From: JAGVPT01 sp963827085
GTDB lineage: Bacteria > Bacteroidota > Ignavibacteria > UBA10030 > UBA8401
DNA length: 64,000 nt
NCBI GenBank assembly: GCA_963827085.1
Contig: CAWGZY010000005.1
Span: 62,001-126,000 of the forward strand
Direction: 5' to 3'
Shown here: positions 34,025 to 42,709 of the stretch, piece after piece
Numbering within the stretch: position 1 is the stretch's first letter
Layout: each line of letters starts with the position of its first letter
The notes under the pieces: generated by a model
The model's input: only the letters and a program-made list of their open reading frames with translations
Databases searched by the model: none
What the model was told of the DNA's origin: nothing
Made by a program: the position numbers and the translations under genes

Positions 34025-35878
34025 TCATTTCGTTTCAATCCCGAGTTTTCGCATCTCGGTCAGCAAAGAGCGTTGAGATTGTTTCAATGTCTTGGTAACA
34101 GGCCTAAGTTCTTTTTCCGCCCATGATTTGATTTTTTCTATTGTATCTGAAATGGACAAAAAGCTCTTATGTCGTTCATCTGATAACTTATGCTTTGCGC
34201 TCTCAATTGATGAATCCATTCGTGATTTTGTTGTATCGACGGTATTCTTATATTGGAAAAGGTGTTTTAGAATATCTGTATCGAGAAGGCCTAATGCACA
34301 AAGGATTTCAAAAGCTGTGTTCGTTTTTTCCTCCGATGATTGATTAAGCTTGGTCGAGAAAATTGTTTTAATACTCGCTTCGAGGTCTTTCATCTCCGCG
34401 AGTAGTCTCTTTTTATGATGGTTTAGCTTAAAAAATATTTCCGATGGCCAAATATACCTTTGAAAGAATGGCAAGCTATTAATCTCTGCTGTGACCCCAT
34501 ACAGTTCTTTTTGCAATATTGACTGGGCTTTTTTAAAAAGTTCGGAGAGCGAAGTGTTATCAAGGCAATAAGATTGTCTTTGATTTTTTGTCAATTTCTC
34601 TTTCAGTTCAAGGATCTGTTGGCGTTCCTGCTCGGCGAGTTTGTTGAGTCTTGCGCTTTCTGTATCTATGGCTTGATCGTAATCCTTCTTCGCCTTTTCA
34701 TCTACTTCCTTTAGTGTGGCTTTATAGCTTTTGAGAGAAACTTTATAACTGTCTTTAGCTTGCCTAAAGGGTTCGGTCTTAACTTTGTTTGTTACTAAGC
34801 GTCCACCTATGGCACCAGCCACTGCGCCAATAATACCGCCAATAAGTGACCCAGGGCCCGGCGCAATTGCCGTTCCAATTGCCGCACCAAGTTTTGCTCC
34901 CGCTAGCCCACCGATTCCGGTGCCTGCCACATCAAGTCCAATATTCTTCAAGGAAGTAGCGATATCGGTATGTTTCTTGAGAAGGAGCTTTCCCTCTCTA
35001 TAAGATGAAAGAGTGAGAGTAATTAACGGAATATGGAATTCAATGTTTCCTGTGATGGCGTCTGAAGCGTCATGAACTTGCCCGACAACAGCATCGTGGT
35101 CAAGTCCGCTGTCTTCAATGATAAAATGATCTGGGTTAGCGTTGTCGAGATTGTTCAGTTGATCAATGCCATGAGCCGCATCGATATGGAGAGTATTTTC
35201 CAGATTGCCGTGAATGTCTCCGTTAACAATTACTGGAATATCGGGATACTTTTGAAAGTGCTCATGGATAGAAGTCATATCCACAACATCTTTGACATTC
35301 ACAGGATGACCGTCTACAATAAAATCATAACCTGCTTGATTCGATTGCCCTGCGAATTGAACATTATGACCAAGTTGTCGCAAGTGATCAGCAACGACAT
35401 ATTCCGCGACATGTCCCTGTAAATTGTCGATCGTACTATCTTTTAATCCGCCGAGCCAATCATGTTCCCAATTATCAATGTGATTGTGTAGATCTCCAAT
35501 CGAGAGAAGTTGTTTGCCCGCCATTTGAGATAAAGCGTCGAAGACGTGTTGGTTGACAGCTTGTAAATTATGAATCATATCAGCGCCAAGCCACGCTGAT
35601 TCTCCTAAACCACTAAACAACGACAAAGAATCGATTCTTTTCCTGCTCTGATTTGGGATATTCGAAGAGGAGGGATTTGCTTTTTGTGTTGAATCAAGCC
35701 GCTCATCATTTGGTTCGGAGAATTTAGGAAAAACCTGCTGAACAAGTTCTCTAAATGGTTTTGGATGACGGTTGTTCGAATCCAATGGCATGAGAAAATA
35801 TTTCTTGACTAGCCACAATCTGCCGACCAGAAAAATTGTTGATAAAGTGGCCAAGAAAATAACTACAAATATTTCCAT
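34025..35878 (-). CDS. Membrane protein with PD-(D/E)XK-like and glycine-zipper domains
   Basis: 617 residues. Residues 3-24 are a transmembrane anchor. Residues 155-198 (GHVAEYVVADHLRQLGHNVQ, then GYDFIVDGHPVNVKDV) look like a PD-(D/E)XK fold: Glu 159, Asp 185 and Lys 196, but Asn 194 stands where the second acid is expected. Residues 316-361 are a long glycine-zipper helix pair (GTGIGGLAGAKLGAAIGTAI, GGIIGAVAGAIGGRL) that could insert in membranes. Coiled coils follow at about 375-450 and 560-617. AAGGAG precedes the ATG. A decayed attC separates it from the peptidase gene upstream. A contact-type or pore-forming effector is one possibility. Confidence 0.75.
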   Translation of the reverse strand: MEIFVVIFLATLSTIFLVGRLWLVKKYFLMPLDSNNRHPKPFRELVQQVFPKFSEPNDERLDSTQKANPSSSNIPNQSRKRIDSLSLFSGLGESAWLGADMIHNLQAVNQHVFDALSQMAGKQLLSIGDLHNHIDNWEHDWLGGLKDSTIDNLQGHVAEYVVADHLRQLGHNVQFAGQSNQAGYDFIVDGHPVNVKDVVDMTSIHEHFQKYPDIPVIVNGDIHGNLENTLHIDAAHGIDQLNNLDNANPDHFIIEDSGLDHDAVVGQVHDASDAITGNIEFHIPLITLTLSSYREGKLLLKKHTDIATSLKNIGLDVAGTGIGGLAGAKLGAAIGTAIAPGPGSLIGGIIGAVAGAIGGRLVTNKVKTEPFRQAKDSYKVSLKSYKATLKEVDEKAKKDYDQAIDTESARLNKLAEQERQQILELKEKLTKNQRQSYCLDNTSLSELFKKAQSILQKELYGVTAEINSLPFFQRYIWPSEIFFKLNHHKKRLLAEMKDLEASIKTIFSTKLNQSSEEKTNTAFEILCALGLLDTDILKHLFQYKNTVDTTKSRMDSSIESAKHKLSDERHKSFLSISDTIEKIKSWAEKELRPVTKTLKQSQRSLLTEMRKLGIETK

Positions 35879-35920
35879 TGCAATCTCCTTAGCATACTAA
35901 TCACTGGTTATTTCTGGGAT

Positions 35921-35946
35921 GTCCGTTTTGAGTGATCGATTAGGAG
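35921..35946 (-). repeat. Decayed attC remnant
   Basis: TCCGTTTTGAGTGATCGATTAGGAGGC aligns, with changes, to the right arm and core TTCCGTCAGCTTGAGCGACTGGTTAGGCGGC of an intact site. No left arm is seen. Confidence 0.6.
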
Positions 35947-35951
35947 GCAGA

Positions 35952-36560
35952 TCATTCACTACAAACGATGATCCCCGATTTATCCCAAAGGCTCCTGAAC
36001 TTAGCCTTATCCCACTTAACAAATGGCCGCTTGATAGATGGATCAAGAACAAAGATATTTTTATCCGAATAACCATAAACTACTATCCAATGATCTTCGT
36101 TGTCAATTGTTGTAAGGAAAGGAGATTCGTATTCATCAATTGCTTCGACAATTGTTGCCAACGTAGCTTTATTCTTTCTTAACAGTTTTAAACCTTTGTT
36201 TTTAAGCAGGCGATAAATTGCCTGTTCGTCAGCATGGCCGTTTTTTTTAACCTGAAGTTTCCTCTCTAAATCTTGTCTTGAAATTGAAACGTCGTAGTAA
36301 TCTAAAATTGAATATGTTGATTGAGCACCACAAGTGAAATCATCTATTTGAATAGACCGTCTTATGTTGATATATGATGCATTATCAAAAGACAACATCT
36401 CTTCAACCCGTTTTGGAATTTGAATTATTATATCAATTGGTTGCCTTATTTTATCTGTAATAGTCAATAAATCATTTTTGTTGTCCTCATAGAAATCAAC
36501 GACAACTTCTTTAACACCCCTTATACCTGTTTTGAATTTCTTTCTAAAAGAGTTAAGCAT
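35952..36560 (-). CDS. C39-like cysteine peptidase domain protein
   Basis: 202 residues. Residues 70-85 (IQIDDFTCGAQSTYSIL) give the C39 motif with Gln 71 and Cys 77. His 157 (NEDHWIVVYGY) and Asp 173 (IFVLDPS) complete the catalytic set. C39 peptidases cut leader peptides after double glycine in bacteriocin exporters, but here the domain is stand-alone, with no transporter and no signal peptide. About 60 residues precede the domain. It is the upstream partner of the glycine-zipper protein at 34025. Confidence 0.85.
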   Translation of the reverse strand: MLNSFRKKFKTGIRGVKEVVVDFYEDNKNDLLTITDKIRQPIDIIIQIPKRVEEMLSFDNASYINIRRSIQIDDFTCGAQSTYSILDYYDVSISRQDLERKLQVKKNGHADEQAIYRLLKNKGLKLLRKNKATLATIVEAIDEYESPFLTTIDNEDHWIVVYGYSDKNIFVLDPSIKRPFVKWDKAKFRSLWDKSGIIVCSE

Positions 36561-36631
36561 TTTTTGTAATAATAGTATTGTTTTGTAGCTTGCGCTTATT
36601 GCTCTAACGATAGAGAATGTACGTATGCACG

Positions 36632-36781
36632 GCCTAACGGACCGGAGCTAAGCTGCGGCGACGTGCAGCCAAATCAATGGTAGACTATACGCGCGGCAGA
36701 CATCGTCTTTCCCTTAAAAATTTTTTCGCGCGCGGCGAAAAGCTGACGGCTGGTTCCGTCAGCTTGAGCGACTGGTTAGGC
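36632..36781 (-). repeat. attC, module II
   Basis: Heptamers GCCTAAC and GTTAGGC. Site of the lipoprotein cassette at 36790. Confidence 0.95.
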
Positions 36782-36789
36782 AGCAACAT

Positions 36790-37254
36790 TTATTGTATAG
36801 ATAGACTTAATGATAAGTTAGAGAATGAACCTGCACTCAACACATAGGAACCCACTTGGACTGGGTTACCTGATGAATCCGCTATTGGTTGACCCATTGC
36901 ACCAATTAAAGTGGATTGATGTGAGGTAATGACTTCCGTTATTATATACTTGCTGATAACTCGAGGACCGTACATTATTACCTCCCCGTTGTCATTTTTC
37001 AATGTCCATGGCATATTGCCAATATTAACTAATAACGTCTCTGGAGCAGCACGTAAGTTCAGCGCCGTGAGTGATGCTTTCAACGTATCGTGAATCCCAA
37101 AGACAGCCTTAGGAATCGTAAGCATGTATTGTAAACTATCTATAACCGTGCTAACGCTTAAAGTTGGTTGAGTAGTTGATTCAACGGGGTTGGTGTCCTT
37201 CTTGCAGCCATTGATAACAAGTACGATGGATAAGATAAAGAGAATGTTTCGCAT
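36790..37254 (-). CDS. Lipoprotein, BsuPI-like beta domain
   Basis: 154 residues. Lipobox LVINGC, mature CKKDTNP. The body (LKASLTALNLRAAPETLLVN, then NMPWTLKNDNGEVIMYGPRV) has the strand order of BsuPI-type or other Ig-like domains, in which a short domain reports on the charge of N-terminal strands. That call is tentative. Single-gene cassette; the frame ends two bases from the core-flanking sequence. Confidence 0.75.
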   Translation of the reverse strand: MRNILFILSIVLVINGCKKDTNPVESTTQPTLSVSTVIDSLQYMLTIPKAVFGIHDTLKASLTALNLRAAPETLLVNIGNMPWTLKNDNGEVIMYGPRVISKYIITEVITSHQSTLIGAMGQPIADSSGNPVQVGSYVLSAGSFSNLSLSLSIQ

Positions 37255-37283
37255 ATGTTCTCCTTGTGTCTGTAGTTTTTGCT

Positions 37284-37433
37284 GCCTAACGGACCGCGGA
37301 TAACCTGCGGCGGAAATAGCGTCGGCACGGTTGCCCGTCCGCGCGAGGCATGTCCAGTCCGAATGTAGCTATTTGTTTCGCGCGTGCAAAATCATCGACG
37401 GCTGGTTCCGTCAGGTTGAGCCGCTGGTTAGGC
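37284..37433 (-). repeat. attC, module IV
   Basis: Heptamers GCCTAAC and GTTAGGC. Left arm GCGGATAACCTGCGG. Site of family C copy 2. Confidence 0.95.
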
Positions 37434-37639
37434 CAGTGTAGGTTTAGCATGTGAGCGCGAATGTTGATTTGGTTTCTGTTTTTACTTTGATACTTTTTCC
37501 CGATAAACTCGCTGGCGGCGGGGAAGTGTATGTTTTGGTTAATAAAGGAAATCGCTGCCATGAGATTTAGAAACTTGTTTTGAATAATTGCTTTGTCACT
37601 TATTTTTCTTTGATACAAAAACGACCCGCCGCCAGCGAG
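37434..37639 (-). repeat. Family C cassette, copy 2
   Basis: Gene-less. CTCGCTGGCGGCGGG (37507-37521) and its complement next to the following attC. An open frame through it (ISFINQNIHFPAASEFIG) is interrupted in copy 3, so it is not counted as a gene. Confidence 0.75.
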
Positions 37640-37791
37640 GCCTAACGGACCGGAGCTAAGCTGCGGCAACGAAGTGCCGCAGCGACGGAATCCAGTCCGC
37701 GCGTGGTATGTCCAGTCCGACAGTAACTGGTTGTTTCGCGCGTGCAAAATCGTCGACGGCCCCTTCCGTCAGCTTGAGCGACTGGTTAGGC
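37640..37791 (-). repeat. attC, module I
   Basis: Heptamers GCCTAAC and GTTAGGC, with the CCCCTTCCGTCAG arm. Site of the SnoaL-like cassette at 37794. Confidence 0.95.
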
Positions 37792-37793
37792 GG

Positions 37794-38285
37794 TTATTGC
37801 TTTACGTTTTTATTTACAATGTCAAAAGGAATTTTTGAGTCTACATAAACTTGCCACAAATCGATTTTTCCGTTCTTGATAACTGCTTTCCACGAAGCAG
37901 GCAAATGCCAGTAGTTTTCTTTCCTATCACTTTGACCTTGATATGTTCCACCTGCAAAACCAAATGCTGCAACTGTATTTCCACTAAGAAACATGTCCGT
38001 AATTTCGATTTTGTAGTCCGGAAACAACTGAAAGTATCCAATCCATCCTGCCCTCATTTTTTCTTTTCCCATGGTTTCATTGCCCTGGGAATCAATGAAT
38101 TTATGGTCTTCGGTCATGAGTAAACAGAGCTTGTTGACGCTGTGTTCATTGATTGCGCTAGCAAAGTTCTGGACAATCTGCTTGTTCATATCAGTAAATC
38201 CTTGAAGGTTATTTTGTCCTTTGATCGTTGGTGCGACGAATAGAAGGCCGAAGAGAAGAATTCGGGTAATAGTAAGTGATTTCAT
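37794..38285 (-). CDS. Exported SnoaL/NTF2-like protein
   Basis: 163 residues. Signal peptide near residues 1-22 (MKSLTITRILLFGLLFVAPT). The mature part is a SnoaL-like cone: VQNFASAINEHSVNKLCLLM, TEDHKFIDSQGNETMGKEKM, RAGWIGYFQLFPDYKIEITD and WHLPASWKAVIKNGKIDLWQ, then VYVDSKI. Members range from hydrolases and isomerases to simple binding proteins, and this one has no assignable substrate. The export signal is less usual for the family. Confidence 0.88.
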   Translation of the reverse strand: MKSLTITRILLFGLLFVAPTIKGQNNLQGFTDMNKQIVQNFASAINEHSVNKLCLLMTEDHKFIDSQGNETMGKEKMRAGWIGYFQLFPDYKIEITDMFLSGNTVAAFGFAGGTYQGQSDRKENYWHLPASWKAVIKNGKIDLWQVYVDSKIPFDIVNKNVKQ

Positions 38286-38334
38286 TTTATGTCATCAATA
38301 TGAATGTAATTTGATTTGTGACTGCGCAATAACC

Positions 38335-38486
38335 GCCTAACGGACCGGAGCTAAGCTGCGGCGACGAAGTGCCGCAGCGACGGAATCCAGTCCGCGCGAG
38401 CTAAGTCCTGTCCGATAGTAACTGGTTGTTTCGCGCGTGCAAAATCGTCGACGGCTACTTCCGTCAGCTTGAGCGACTGGTTAGGT
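38335..38486 (-). repeat. attC, module I
   Basis: Heptamers GCCTAAC and GTTAGGT. GTTAGGTGGCATTTAC pairs over 16 bp with the start of the same cassette. Confidence 0.95.
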
Positions 38487-38491
38487 GGCAT

Positions 38492-39202
38492 TTACCGTTT
38501 ATTCCTTTTCCCAATGCTTGCAAAATGAGCGACTATTTTTTCAAAGACTTCTTTGGAGATTATAGTTTGTCTGAGTATTGCGCTTCCGTCCTGATACATG
38601 TCTTGTTTTGGGAAATGGTAAACTGATATTGCATATTCAGATATTTTCTGATAGAGCTCATCCCCGGTATAGTTATATGGGAATGAATAATTACGCCCAA
38701 TGAATGAGTCAACATCAGTCATTTTATATAACATTCGATAATTCGTTATTGGAGTTGGTTCTTTATATCCTGCTTTCGTAATCGAACTTGCACCAAAAAT
38801 ACGAATCGTTTCTTCTAAAATGGGATTGTATAAGTCAATGTCAATTCTGTTGTTTACAATAATGCCCATTTCGTAATTATTTACTTGTGAGTATTCATAC
38901 AAGTTCATTGAAGAAACAATTGCTGATTTCTCATTGATAAAACATTTAGCATGCAACTCTTTGCAATAGTAAACTCCGACATTATCAAGTTGTGACAGCC
39001 AAGCTCGCTCATCCTTCGGCAGCTCTTCTTTACGATAGATAATTCTGATGTCTTTAATAGACGATATTCGCTCTGTAATAATCCGTTGTAATCTGGGAAC
39101 GATCTTTAGATATGGTGATAGTATGAACAAAAATTGCTCTGACGAGGCAATGAGTTTTTCTAATTCAGAAGATATTGCAGTTGTTGTTATGAATGATGCC
39201 AT
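38492..39202 (-). CDS. Phospholipase D-family nuclease-like protein
   Basis: 236 residues from the ATG at 39202; a GTG at 39229 inside the core region is the alternative. The segment CKELHAKCFINEKSAIVSSM followed by NLYEYS is an HxK(x)nS..N motif of the PLD superfamily, present once, as in dimeric Nuc-like or restriction-associated PLD nucleases. The N-terminal half (SSEQFLFILSPYLKIVPRLQ, RIIYRKEEL) is the matching strand-helix frame. Restriction or DNA processing is likely. Sole gene of its cassette. Confidence 0.85.
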   Translation of the reverse strand: MASFITTTAISSELEKLIASSEQFLFILSPYLKIVPRLQRIITERISSIKDIRIIYRKEELPKDERAWLSQLDNVGVYYCKELHAKCFINEKSAIVSSMNLYEYSQVNNYEMGIIVNNRIDIDLYNPILEETIRIFGASSITKAGYKEPTPITNYRMLYKMTDVDSFIGRNYSFPYNYTGDELYQKISEYAISVYHFPKQDMYQDGSAILRQTIISKEVFEKIVAHFASIGKRNKR

Positions 39203-39227
39203 GCTTGATTGGAGTTTTGTAAATGCC

Positions 39228-39379
39228 ACCTAACGGACCGGAGCTAAGCTGCGGCGGCGAACAGCCACCGCAAGGTAGTTTGCTGCGCGGACGTTCCGAT
39301 CATCGGCGCTAAGTCAGTCCAACGCCGCGCGGCGAAATCGTCAACGGCTACTTCCGTCAGCTTGAGCGACTGGTTAGAA
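39228..39379 (-). repeat. attC, module III
   Basis: Heptamers ACCTAAC and GTTAGAA; GTTAGAACGCGCG pairs with the next site. Site of the membrane protein cassette at 39415. Confidence 0.95.
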
Positions 39380-39414
39380 CGCGCGCGGTAGAACATTGAT
39401 AACCCTATTGTCTT

Positions 39415-39957
39415 CTAATAACCCGCAATGCTGATTATTGTATATATGGTCACCAATAGGAAACCAATAATACCAATTACGCCATTGAAAGTATTTTTTT
39501 CCAAAACAGCCATTAGTCGGTAATACTTATCGGCGAATATAGAGAAGTAGATAACGAATTCATTACCGACATAATACGGAAGACCGAAAAGAATGATTAT
39601 CGTCAGCCACACATCCAAAATTATCCGGTAGTATGGTACATCGGAAAATATCATGATATATTTCATCAATAAATCAGAGGTTAGCGACAAGAGGTGTGTG
39701 GAAAACAAGAGCAACATAATAAAAATCAACCCTATGGCATATATGATTAATTCCGAAAATTTTCTAAGTCCTTCGTAGCCTTTTGCCACTCCGATTCTCA
39801 TAGGCCGTCCTTGTTCATTTTCGGCATACGGCGAGTTAAGTGCAATTCTTATGTTGTGCAGAATTGGAATGAGTTTCTTGAGGTTTTCCAATTTTATAGC
39901 TTCAATAGATAAGAACAGGACGCCGACCCATTCGATGATATGGTTTACGATCTCCAT
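39415..39957 (-). CDS. Membrane protein, unknown
   Basis: 180 residues from the ATG at 39957 (ten shorter than the longest frame). Helices near residues 5-22, 70-95, 110-135 and 155-178. A soluble loop (NSPYAENEQGRPMRIGVAKG) separates helix one from the rest. No family recognised. Function unknown. Confidence 0.72.
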   Translation of the reverse strand: MEIVNHIIEWVGVLFLSIEAIKLENLKKLIPILHNIRIALNSPYAENEQGRPMRIGVAKGYEGLRKFSELIIYAIGLIFIMLLLFSTHLLSLTSDLLMKYIMIFSDVPYYRIILDVWLTIIILFGLPYYVGNEFVIYFSIFADKYYRLMAVLEKNTFNGVIGIIGFLLVTIYTIISIAGY

Positions 39958-40048
39958 GAGTGTGATCCACGCATTTTGTCTGAACAATTATTCAAATTGT
40001 TGGCCATGGTAAACAACTTTTGTAATCACGCGATTAGCTTTTCGCGCG

Positions 40049-40200
40049 TTCTAACGGACCGGAGCTAAGCTGCGGCGGCGAACAGCCGCCGCAAGGTAGT
40101 TCGTTGCGCGGACGTTTCGATCATCGGTGCTAAGTCAGTCCAACACCGCGCGGCGAAATCGTCGACGGCTAGTTCCGTCAGCTTGAGCGACTGGTTAGCC
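40049..40200 (-). repeat. attC, module III
   Basis: Heptamers TTCTAAC and GTTAGCC. Site of the lipoprotein cassette at 40211; its end repeat is GTTAGCCCGCATAGC, 15 bp. Confidence 0.95.
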
Positions 40201-40210
40201 CGCATAGCCA

Positions 40211-40708
40211 TTAATTAGCTCGTTTAAATACTCCCGAGTATTTTTGAATACTGTGCCCCCAGAGGAAAAATTGGCCTAGGGTGTCAACGCTTCCCGAACT
40301 TAGTCCCACCAAATTCAGACTATCTCCTTGTGCCTGAATTAAGAATCTAACCGGTACGTCATCTCCATTGAGATCGAATTCTATTCGACCTGAAGACAAA
40401 GAATATGTGCCTGAGTATGATGTATCTGATGATAGCGTTGAGACAGAGTTCGGGGGCACGATCACAGTATGTGGAGGAAGAATTGAAACTTTAAATATAC
40501 CGCTCTGAATCGAAAGGGTGGAGGTCTTAAAAAGTGATGCCTGAGAGATCCCTGGAGCAACGGGGTTGGCTAACCAAAGAAAGTTCTCCTGCCAAACTCC
40601 GTCGATGGCTATTTGATTGTTTGATGGTTGTTGTTGTGTTGAGACAGGATTATGATTATTGCAACCGATCATCGCAGCAAGGAAAACGAAATAAATTGTA
40701 TGTTTCAT
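40211..40708 (-). CDS. Lipoprotein, unknown
   Basis: 165 residues from the ATG at 40708. Lipobox LAAMIGC, then a Gln/Asn-rich linker. The body (IAIDGVWQENFLWL, SGTYSLSSGRIEFDL, RFLIQAQGDSLNLVG) looks like a small lipocalin-like or DUF-type beta-barrel in which a G-x-W opening is common. Fold call is tentative. Confidence 0.75.
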   Translation of the reverse strand: MKHTIYFVFLAAMIGCNNHNPVSTQQQPSNNQIAIDGVWQENFLWLANPVAPGISQASLFKTSTLSIQSGIFKVSILPPHTVIVPPNSVSTLSSDTSYSGTYSLSSGRIEFDLNGDDVPVRFLIQAQGDSLNLVGLSSGSVDTLGQFFLWGHSIQKYSGVFKRAN

Positions 40709-40729
40709 AGATACGCCTTTTGCTATGCG

Positions 40730-40881
40730 GGCTAACGGACCGGAGCTAAGCTGCGGCAACGAAGTGCCGCAGCGACGGAATCCAGTCCGCGCGAGCTAAG
40801 TCCAGTCCGATAGTAACTGGTTGTTTCGCGCGCATTAAATCACCAACGGCTGGTTCCGTCAGCTTGAGCGACTGGTTAGGC
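40730..40881 (-). repeat. attC, module I
   Basis: Heptamers GGCTAAC and GTTAGGC. Site of the family B2 cassette at 40882. Confidence 0.95.
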
Positions 40882-41103
40882 GGCAATACTTGTATGTTGA
40901 TAAGAATACCCATTCGTATTGACTGACTGCTTTACATTAGAAACAATTTCTAAGAATGACAATACCTAAATCTTGGTATTTGATGAACTACCGAATTTTG
41001 GTGATTGTTCAGTGGAAAGGGGGAAGTTAGTAGGTAATATGACTGCTTGTAGATCAATTCTTTTAACCCCTACTTATTTTTGTTTATAACAACTTGTTAT
41101 GCC
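40882..41103 (-). repeat. Family B cassette, subtype B2
   Basis: Gene-less; nearly identical to 52837-53057. On the minus strand TTGTCA is followed after 17 bp by TAATGT, a possible weak promoter. Confidence 0.75.
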
Positions 41104-41255
41104 GCCTAACGGACCGGAGCTAAGCTGCGGCGGCGAACAGCCGCCGCACGGTAGTTCGCTGCGCGGACGTTCCAGTCAGATGGACTAAATCCGTCCAACG
41201 CCGCGCGGCGAGATCGTTGACGGCTGGTTCCGTCAGCTTGAGCGACTGGTTAGCC
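41104..41255 (-). repeat. attC, module III
   Basis: Heptamers GCCTAAC and GTTAGCC. The stop of the gene at 41250 lies in the right heptamer; end repeat GTTAGCC-x-GCACGGCT matches at 15 of 16. Confidence 0.95.
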
Positions 41256-41738
41256 TGCACGGCTTATTTCGTCGCGCCACTTCTTAATAGATGCTAGAGT
41301 TCTCACTTGTATTGTTGCAATGTTCTTAATGGTGGTCTCGTTGTTGCCTCTATAATCTCTCTTCTCTCGTCGAACATTGTCGAATTCGTTACATAAGTCA
41401 TTAAGGCAAAGTGTAGCGTCAGGATCATCAATATATTTTTTAAATGATTGAAGAGTTTGAATAGCCTCAATTTCTTTTTCTGGATACATGTCAGGCCTTG
41501 GAAGGTGGGTTACAAAAGCGGCCGGGTACATTTTCTGGATGAACTCAGCGGCTTCTAGTGCCTTGCGTAGATCGTCAAGCCTTTGTCGCTGCTTTTCCAT
41601 CTTGTCTCGATTCTCTTCAATGTTAACGAGAGAATGAGTCAAGTTCGAAAGTGCGTTTGTGTATTGCGCTAGTTTAAACGTAGCCCAAGCAAGAACAGCC
41701 GTGAAAAGGGCAATCGCGAAATTCGTAATTATTTCCAT
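41250..41738 (-). CDS. Membrane-anchored coiled-coil protein
   Basis: 162 residues. One N-terminal helix (ITNFAIALFTAVLAWATF) is followed by a coiled coil (NIEENRDKMEKQRQRLDDLR) and an alpha-helical remainder. Proteins of this build (short anchor, coiled coil, about 160-residue length) are common and mostly uncharacterised in FCB bacteria; no catalytic motif is present. Stop codon supplied by the attC core. Confidence 0.75.
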   Translation of the reverse strand: MEIITNFAIALFTAVLAWATFKLAQYTNALSNLTHSLVNIEENRDKMEKQRQRLDDLRKALEAAEFIQKMYPAAFVTHLPRPDMYPEKEIEAIQTLQSFKKYIDDPDATLCLNDLCNEFDNVRREKRDYRGNNETTIKNIATIQVRTLASIKKWRDEISRAG

Positions 41739-41773
41739 ATTTGTATTTGCCTGAGTTAATGGAAAGCCGTGCG

Positions 41774-41924
41774 GGCTAACGGACCGGAGCTAAGCTGCGG
41801 CGACGTGCAGCCAAATCAATGGTAGACTATACGCGCGGCAAGCATCGCATTTCCCTAAAAAATTTTTTTAGCGCGCGGCGAAAAGCTGACGGCTGATTCC
41901 GTCAGCTTGAGCGACTGGTTAGGC
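41774..41924 (-). repeat. attC, module II
   Basis: Heptamers GGCTAAC and GTTAGGC. Right arm reads GGCTGATTCCGTCAG. Site of the PDZ lipoprotein cassette. Confidence 0.95.
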
Positions 41925-41992
41925 GGTGCACAGATTTATGAAACTTTTTCTCATAATATCTGCCTATATCCTCATTGGTTTCGCCAAACGAT

Positions 41993-42670
41993 TTAGAAAT
42001 TTTTAAGAACACGTCTTACTATTCGGAATGGAATCGTTTGATCTTTCCGTTGGATTGTAATATCAATTGATGTACCTGGATCACCAGTCATGTCTGTGGT
42101 GCGTGACCATGAGAATCCGTTGGCAGTGATTATCTTGTCGCCAATAAGAAGCCCTGCTTCTTCAGCCGGAGTGTTTTTAAAAACCTCGATTATGACACCA
42201 AGGCTGTCGAAACGAATACCAAGCCTTCCTTGCCATCGTTTACTGAATGCTTCAAGAAAATTCTGCCAACTTTCTCCGGCCTTGCCGGTGCTAGCATCGG
42301 TTACTCTTTCAAATGCACTTCCCGGATTTGTGATAATGAGGTTGGTTAATACTATCCGTACGGCATCGCCAGTCTCAACGACCATGAACGAGGGCCGGTG
42401 TTCTGGCGTAACGTCATATTGCGAGCCGAAAAGAAGCTGAGCAGAGAAAGAATCTAATGCTTTGCTGAATACAACATTATAGTCTGATACCGATTTTATT
42501 GTGAATCCTTGGCTCGCCATTTGACTAACGAGAGCATCTGTTACATCTTTTTTGGTTGCGTTCTTAATTGTAACTTCTGGTCGTCCCGAAGGTGTGTTCA
42601 TTGGTCGGGACGTTGCACAACCTATAAACATGAAAATAATTGGGATAAATGTTATTGATAGGTACTTCAA
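41993..42670 (-). CDS. PDZ-domain lipoprotein
   Basis: 225 residues. Lipobox MFIGC, mature CATSRP. Residues 35-135 form a beta-alpha domain (VTDALVSQMASQGFTIKSVS, DYNVVFSK). Residues 148-225 are a PDZ domain: GRLGIRFDSLGVIIEVFKNT, PAEEAGLLIGDKIITANG and the closing IDITIQRKDQ. No protease domain is present, so it is likely a periplasmic adaptor or binding lipoprotein. Single-gene cassette. Confidence 0.88.
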   Translation of the reverse strand: MKYLSITFIPIIFMFIGCATSRPMNTPSGRPEVTIKNATKKDVTDALVSQMASQGFTIKSVSDYNVVFSKALDSFSAQLLFGSQYDVTPEHRPSFMVVETGDAVRIVLTNLIITNPGSAFERVTDASTGKAGESWQNFLEAFSKRWQGRLGIRFDSLGVIIEVFKNTPAEEAGLLIGDKIITANGFSWSRTTDMTGDPGTSIDITIQRKDQTIPFRIVRRVLKNF

Positions 42671-42709
42671 TGTGATTACTCCTTATTTTTGTGTACTGTT
42701 AATTGCACC

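Noticed and set aside
36590..36616. GCTCTAACGATAGAG upstream of the C39-like gene as a further attC remnant
   Set aside because: Only a core-like heptamer and a short palindrome are present, with no L box.
37286..37747. 153-codon frame across family C copy 2 and two attC sites
   Set aside because: It runs through two recombination sites and is interrupted in copy 3, so it is not a gene.
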